Source of the DNA: JAVXTH01 sp036641395
Lineage (GTDB): Bacteria > Bacillota_I > Bacilli_A > Erysipelotrichales > Erysipelotrichaceae
Assembly (NCBI GenBank): GCA_036641395.1
Contig: JAVWEY010000033.1
Location: 1-17,442 of the forward strand
Length of the DNA stretch: 17,442 bases
Direction of reading: 5' to 3'
The notes under the pieces are model-generated. The model ran no database searches. It was not told the DNA's origin and saw only the letters and a list, made by a program, of their open reading frames with translations. This document shows, in pieces, positions 15,325-17,442 of the stretch. Both the position numbers and the translations under genes were made by a program. Numbering within the stretch: position 1 is the stretch's first letter; each line of letters starts with the position of its first letter.

Positions 15325-16761
15325 TTAAGAAGAAAACTTCTCAAAATATTCTAAATCCTCTAACGCTGATATATCTTCGATTGGATTATCATCTAATGTT
15401 AATTCGTATAAGCTCTTTAAGTTAATTAATGGTTCAACATCAATAATATAATTTGCTTTTAAAGTTAGCGAACTTAGGTTTTGAAGATCTCTTAAAGGGT
15501 TTAAATCCATAATACTATTATGATCTAAACGCAGTCTTGATAAGTTTACTAATAAACATAAAGGACTCAAGTCTGATACAATATTATTATATAAATCAAG
15601 AGCTCCTAGATTCGTTAAATAACGTAATGGTTCAATATTACTAATTGAGTTATTCGCCAATAACAAACACTCTAAATTTGTTTGTTCACTTAAACATTTA
15701 ATATCTTTTATATTATTACTAGAAGCATCTACGGTAGTTAAGTACTTAAAACGATTTAAAATATCAATGTTACTAATTAAATTATTATGAATCATAAGTT
15801 GTTCCATTTGAAATGCATCTTTAAGAAAATCAATATTTTTTAATTGACAACTACTTGCTGAAAAATATACTAAATCATTCAAATTATCAAGAAGATCACT
15901 ATTAATAATTCGATTATTGGATATATCTAATTTACGTATTTTCTTTAATTGTGATAATACGCTAACATCTTCAATCCCCGTTTGTGGCATTCTTAAATCT
16001 TTTAAACTATCTAAATTCTCAAGAAAAGAAAAATCATTTACCTTATTATACGATATATTTAATTCTTCTAATTCATCTAATTTAGATAATGAATCATAAT
16101 CATGAAGATATTCATTATTAGATAAATCTAATGATTTTAAATGTTTTAAATTATGTAAAGGACTTAAATCTGAGAATAAATTTGTTGATAAATCTAATTT
16201 TTTAAGATTCTTTAAATAAACTAAATCTTCAATTTCATATAACCACATTTTAGCCAAATAAAGTTCTTCTAATTGTGGCATACTAGCAAGTGAAGTGAGT
16301 TTTAGTTCCCCAGAGGAAATACCCAAATGTAGTACTTTAAGCTTTTTCATTCCTTCTAGTGGTTCGATACCATTAATCTTAGAGCGATTAAGATTTAGTT
16401 CTTCAAGATTATCTAAACGTGAAATTGCTGCTAGATCCATCATATATAAATTATTACGGGATAAATCTAATCTTAATAAATCATGAAACCCACTAATTGG
16501 CCACAATTCACGAATTTGGTTTTTACTTAAGTTTAATACTTCAACTTCATGAAGTGCTTTTAAAGGAGTTAAGGACTCAATTGCATTCCCGGTTAGATCT
16601 AAATATTTTAATTTTTGAGCATATTCTAATCCATCTAAATCTTTAATATCTGCTTTACGAGCATTTAAAATTGTCATTTCAGATAAATCAATTTCGCTAA
16701 TATTCTCTTTATGCAATTGTTTTTTAATGCAGGCAAGAAGTGCTTCATCTTTAATTAACAT
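15325..16761 (-). CDS. Cytoplasmic SDS22-like leucine-rich-repeat protein
   Basis: This 478-residue protein is almost wholly built of about 19 consecutive 22-residue leucine-rich repeats (about 45-465) of the pattern LxxLxxLxxLxLxxNxIxDIxP. This is the SDS22 class also seen in internalins. The N-terminal 45 residues resemble an internalin cap (helix followed by DLSEMTILNARKADIKDLDG). Unlike internalins it has no signal peptide, membrane segment or sorting signal, so it is probably an intracellular protein-binding scaffold. Repeat units around 120-145 and 275-300 are less regular. A GAGGAGG ribosome binding site fixes the ATG. It is first in an operon with the GNAT gene. The binding partner is unknown. 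Confidence 0.85.
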   Translation of the reverse strand: MLIKDEALLACIKKQLHKENISEIDLSEMTILNARKADIKDLDGLEYAQKLKYLDLTGNAIESLTPLKALHEVEVLNLSKNQIRELWPISGFHDLLRLDLSRNNLYMMDLAAISRLDNLEELNLNRSKINGIEPLEGMKKLKVLHLGISSGELKLTSLASMPQLEELYLAKMWLYEIEDLVYLKNLKKLDLSTNLFSDLSPLHNLKHLKSLDLSNNEYLHDYDSLSKLDELEELNISYNKVNDFSFLENLDSLKDLRMPQTGIEDVSVLSQLKKIRKLDISNNRIINSDLLDNLNDLVYFSASSCQLKNIDFLKDAFQMEQLMIHNNLISNIDILNRFKYLTTVDASSNNIKDIKCLSEQTNLECLLLANNSISNIEPLRYLTNLGALDLYNNIVSDLSPLCLLVNLSRLRLDHNSIMDLNPLRDLQNLSSLTLKANYIIDVEPLINLKSLYELTLDDNPIEDISALEDLEYFEKFSS

Positions 16762-16786
16762 AATAACCTCCTCATAATCTATTTAT

Positions 16787-16815
16787 ATTATACTACCACA
16801 TTCTCTAAATTTAAA
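16787..16815 (-). promoter_or_regulatory. Sigma-A promoter of the LRR-GNAT operon
   Basis: On the minus strand the -35 is TTTAAA (16810-16815), the spacer is 17 bp and the -10 is TATAAT (16787-16792). A small dyad, CTAAAT (16805-16810) and ATTTAG (16819-16824), spans the -35 region. Confidence 0.65.
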
Positions 16816-16894
16816 TTCATTTAGGTTTGTTTCTGAATTATCCTATACAAAGTAGGTTTTAGTGATAGAATAACAATATAAGGATGGTGGTCTT

Positions 16895-17302
16895 ATGGAT
16901 CGATTAGAATATATCAGGATGAAAGTAGATAAAGTAATAGAAACATTATCGATTGAGAATCAAAAGTATGCGACAATCCATTTATATGGAGTTTCACAAT
17001 GTGCGATTATGCTAGCAATTAACGTAAAAATTGATCAAGAATTATGTGGAATTGCTGCCATGCTTCATGATATTGCTTATTATATTGATAACGAGCAAAA
17101 AGATCATGCACTGCATAGTAGTGAATATGCAAAGAATTTATTAAAAGAAAGTGAAATGTTCACAGAAGCCGAAATTGACATAATTACCCATGCGATTTTA
17201 GTTCATAGTGATAAACTTGTGAAAGGGAATGCTTATGATGAAGTAATAAAGGACAGTGATGTGCTTCAACATTATTTATATTGTAGCCCCAAGATTTTAT
17301 AG
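16895..17302 (+). CDS. HD-domain phosphohydrolase-like protein, possibly C-terminally truncated
   Basis: The product is 135 residues. It contains the HD metal-binding set: His29 in ATIHLYGV, His58-Asp59 in AAMLHDIAYYI, further histidines near 99-104 (THAILVH) and Asp122 in KDSDVLQHYLY. Such proteins bind divalent metal and hydrolyse phosphate esters or nucleotides; the substrate here is unknown. The reading ends at SPKIL just after the final HD motif, where relatives I know carry a further helix or two. Either a short variant or a disrupted 3' end is possible. The start has a GGATGGTGG ribosome binding site. It is divergent from the LRR gene across 133 bp. No convincing -35/-10 pair was found for it. 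Confidence 0.75.
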   Translation: MDRLEYIRMKVDKVIETLSIENQKYATIHLYGVSQCAIMLAINVKIDQELCGIAAMLHDIAYYIDNEQKDHALHSSEYAKNLLKESEMFTEAEIDIITHAILVHSDKLVKGNAYDEVIKDSDVLQHYLYCSPKIL

Positions 17303-17442
17303 CTTTTTATCCCTTGCAGTATTGTGTTGTTTAGTACCGTGAAAGCCTTGATTTTACAGGGATTATCAAGAAAGAGATAGTTATATAGCAATCTCTTTGT
17401 TATATGATTTCAAGGGGTGTTACAGGACTGGTAAGGGAAAAT
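17303..17442. other. Non-coding tail with hairpin and short repeats, possible element end
   Basis: No gene is visible here. It holds a perfect 8-bp stem, AAAGAGAT (17371-17378) and ATCTCTTT (17391-17398), with a 12-nt loop. There are two direct copies of TTACAGG (17354-17360 and 17420-17426), and a CCTTG (17346-17350) facing a CAAGG (17411-17415). The hairpin could end transcription of the HD gene, though its T-run is interrupted. Base composition looks slightly richer in G and C than nearby spacers. It may be the edge of an inserted element; this is weak. Confidence 0.3.

Noticed and set aside
15312..15344. Longer GNAT reading from a TTG at 15344
   Set aside because: It would overlap the LRR gene end and lacks a suitable ribosome binding site. 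The ATG at 15311 has AAAGGT and starts the GNAT fold.
16825..16894. Promoter for the HD gene (TTAGGT-17-TATACA and others)
   Set aside because: The -35 candidates match the consensus poorly and several equally weak choices exist, so none is annotated.
17303..17395. Continuation of the HD protein past its stop or by frameshift
   Set aside because: In the same frame about 28 more codons are open, but neither they nor the shifted frame show HD-family residues, so a simple point change is not supported.
1..17442. CRISPR arrays, tRNA or rRNA genes, complete insertion sequences
   Set aside because: None was seen. The only long DNA repeat is the 106-bp anchor cassette, which lies inside coding sequence and has no transposase or terminal inverted repeats.

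Overview
The window is AT-rich, densely coding bacterial DNA using the standard code (Trp is TGG). It shows Gram-positive hallmarks: strong AGGAGG-type ribosome binding sites, sigma-A promoters with 16-17 bp spacers, hairpin-plus-T-tract terminators and C-terminal sorting signals for sortase. Together with a mannose-family PTS, CsoR/CopA and NTGD-type cell-wall anchors, this suggests a host-associated low-GC Bacillota, perhaps Erysipelotrichia. That placement is inference from gene style, not a database match. None of the eleven complete genes ends in TGA.

Layout. 1-207 (-): 5' part of a mannose-family PTS IIB gene that starts with GTG and runs off the window. 373-3050 (-): csoR-copA, a copper-sensing repressor and Cu(I)-exporting P-type ATPase, with a palindromic operator at the csoR start and a terminator overlapping the copA stop. 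3175-8971 (-): two separately transcribed secreted peptidases, a C69 dipeptidase and a 1234-residue M14 zinc carboxypeptidase. Each has a signal peptide, and they share a C-terminal wall-anchor cassette that is identical over 106 bp of DNA. 9197-10309 (-): deoD (purine nucleoside phosphorylase) followed by a small gene resembling phage-tail or contractile-injection assembly proteins. 10448-12208 (+): pepF, a cytoplasmic oligoendopeptidase divergent from deoD. 12404-14743 (+): a SnoaL-PAS-PAS-GGDEF-GAF protein, a probable diguanylate cyclase. 14790-16761 (-): a cytoplasmic SDS22-like leucine-rich-repeat protein and a GNAT acetyltransferase in one operon. 16895-17302 (+): a short HD-domain protein that may be truncated, followed by about 140 bp without a gene.

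Functional theme. Two wall-anchored exopeptidases could trim external peptides, and cytoplasmic PepF could finish them after uptake. DeoD adds nucleoside salvage, the PTS adds sugar import and csoR-copA adds copper defence. This reads as nutrient acquisition and stress handling in a host setting. No complete mobile element, CRISPR array, tRNA or rRNA was seen. The most unusual items are the duplicated anchor cassette, the orphan tail-like gene in the deoD operon, the GAF domain placed after GGDEF, a large bulged dyad abutting the GGDEF promoter, and the LRR-GNAT pair.
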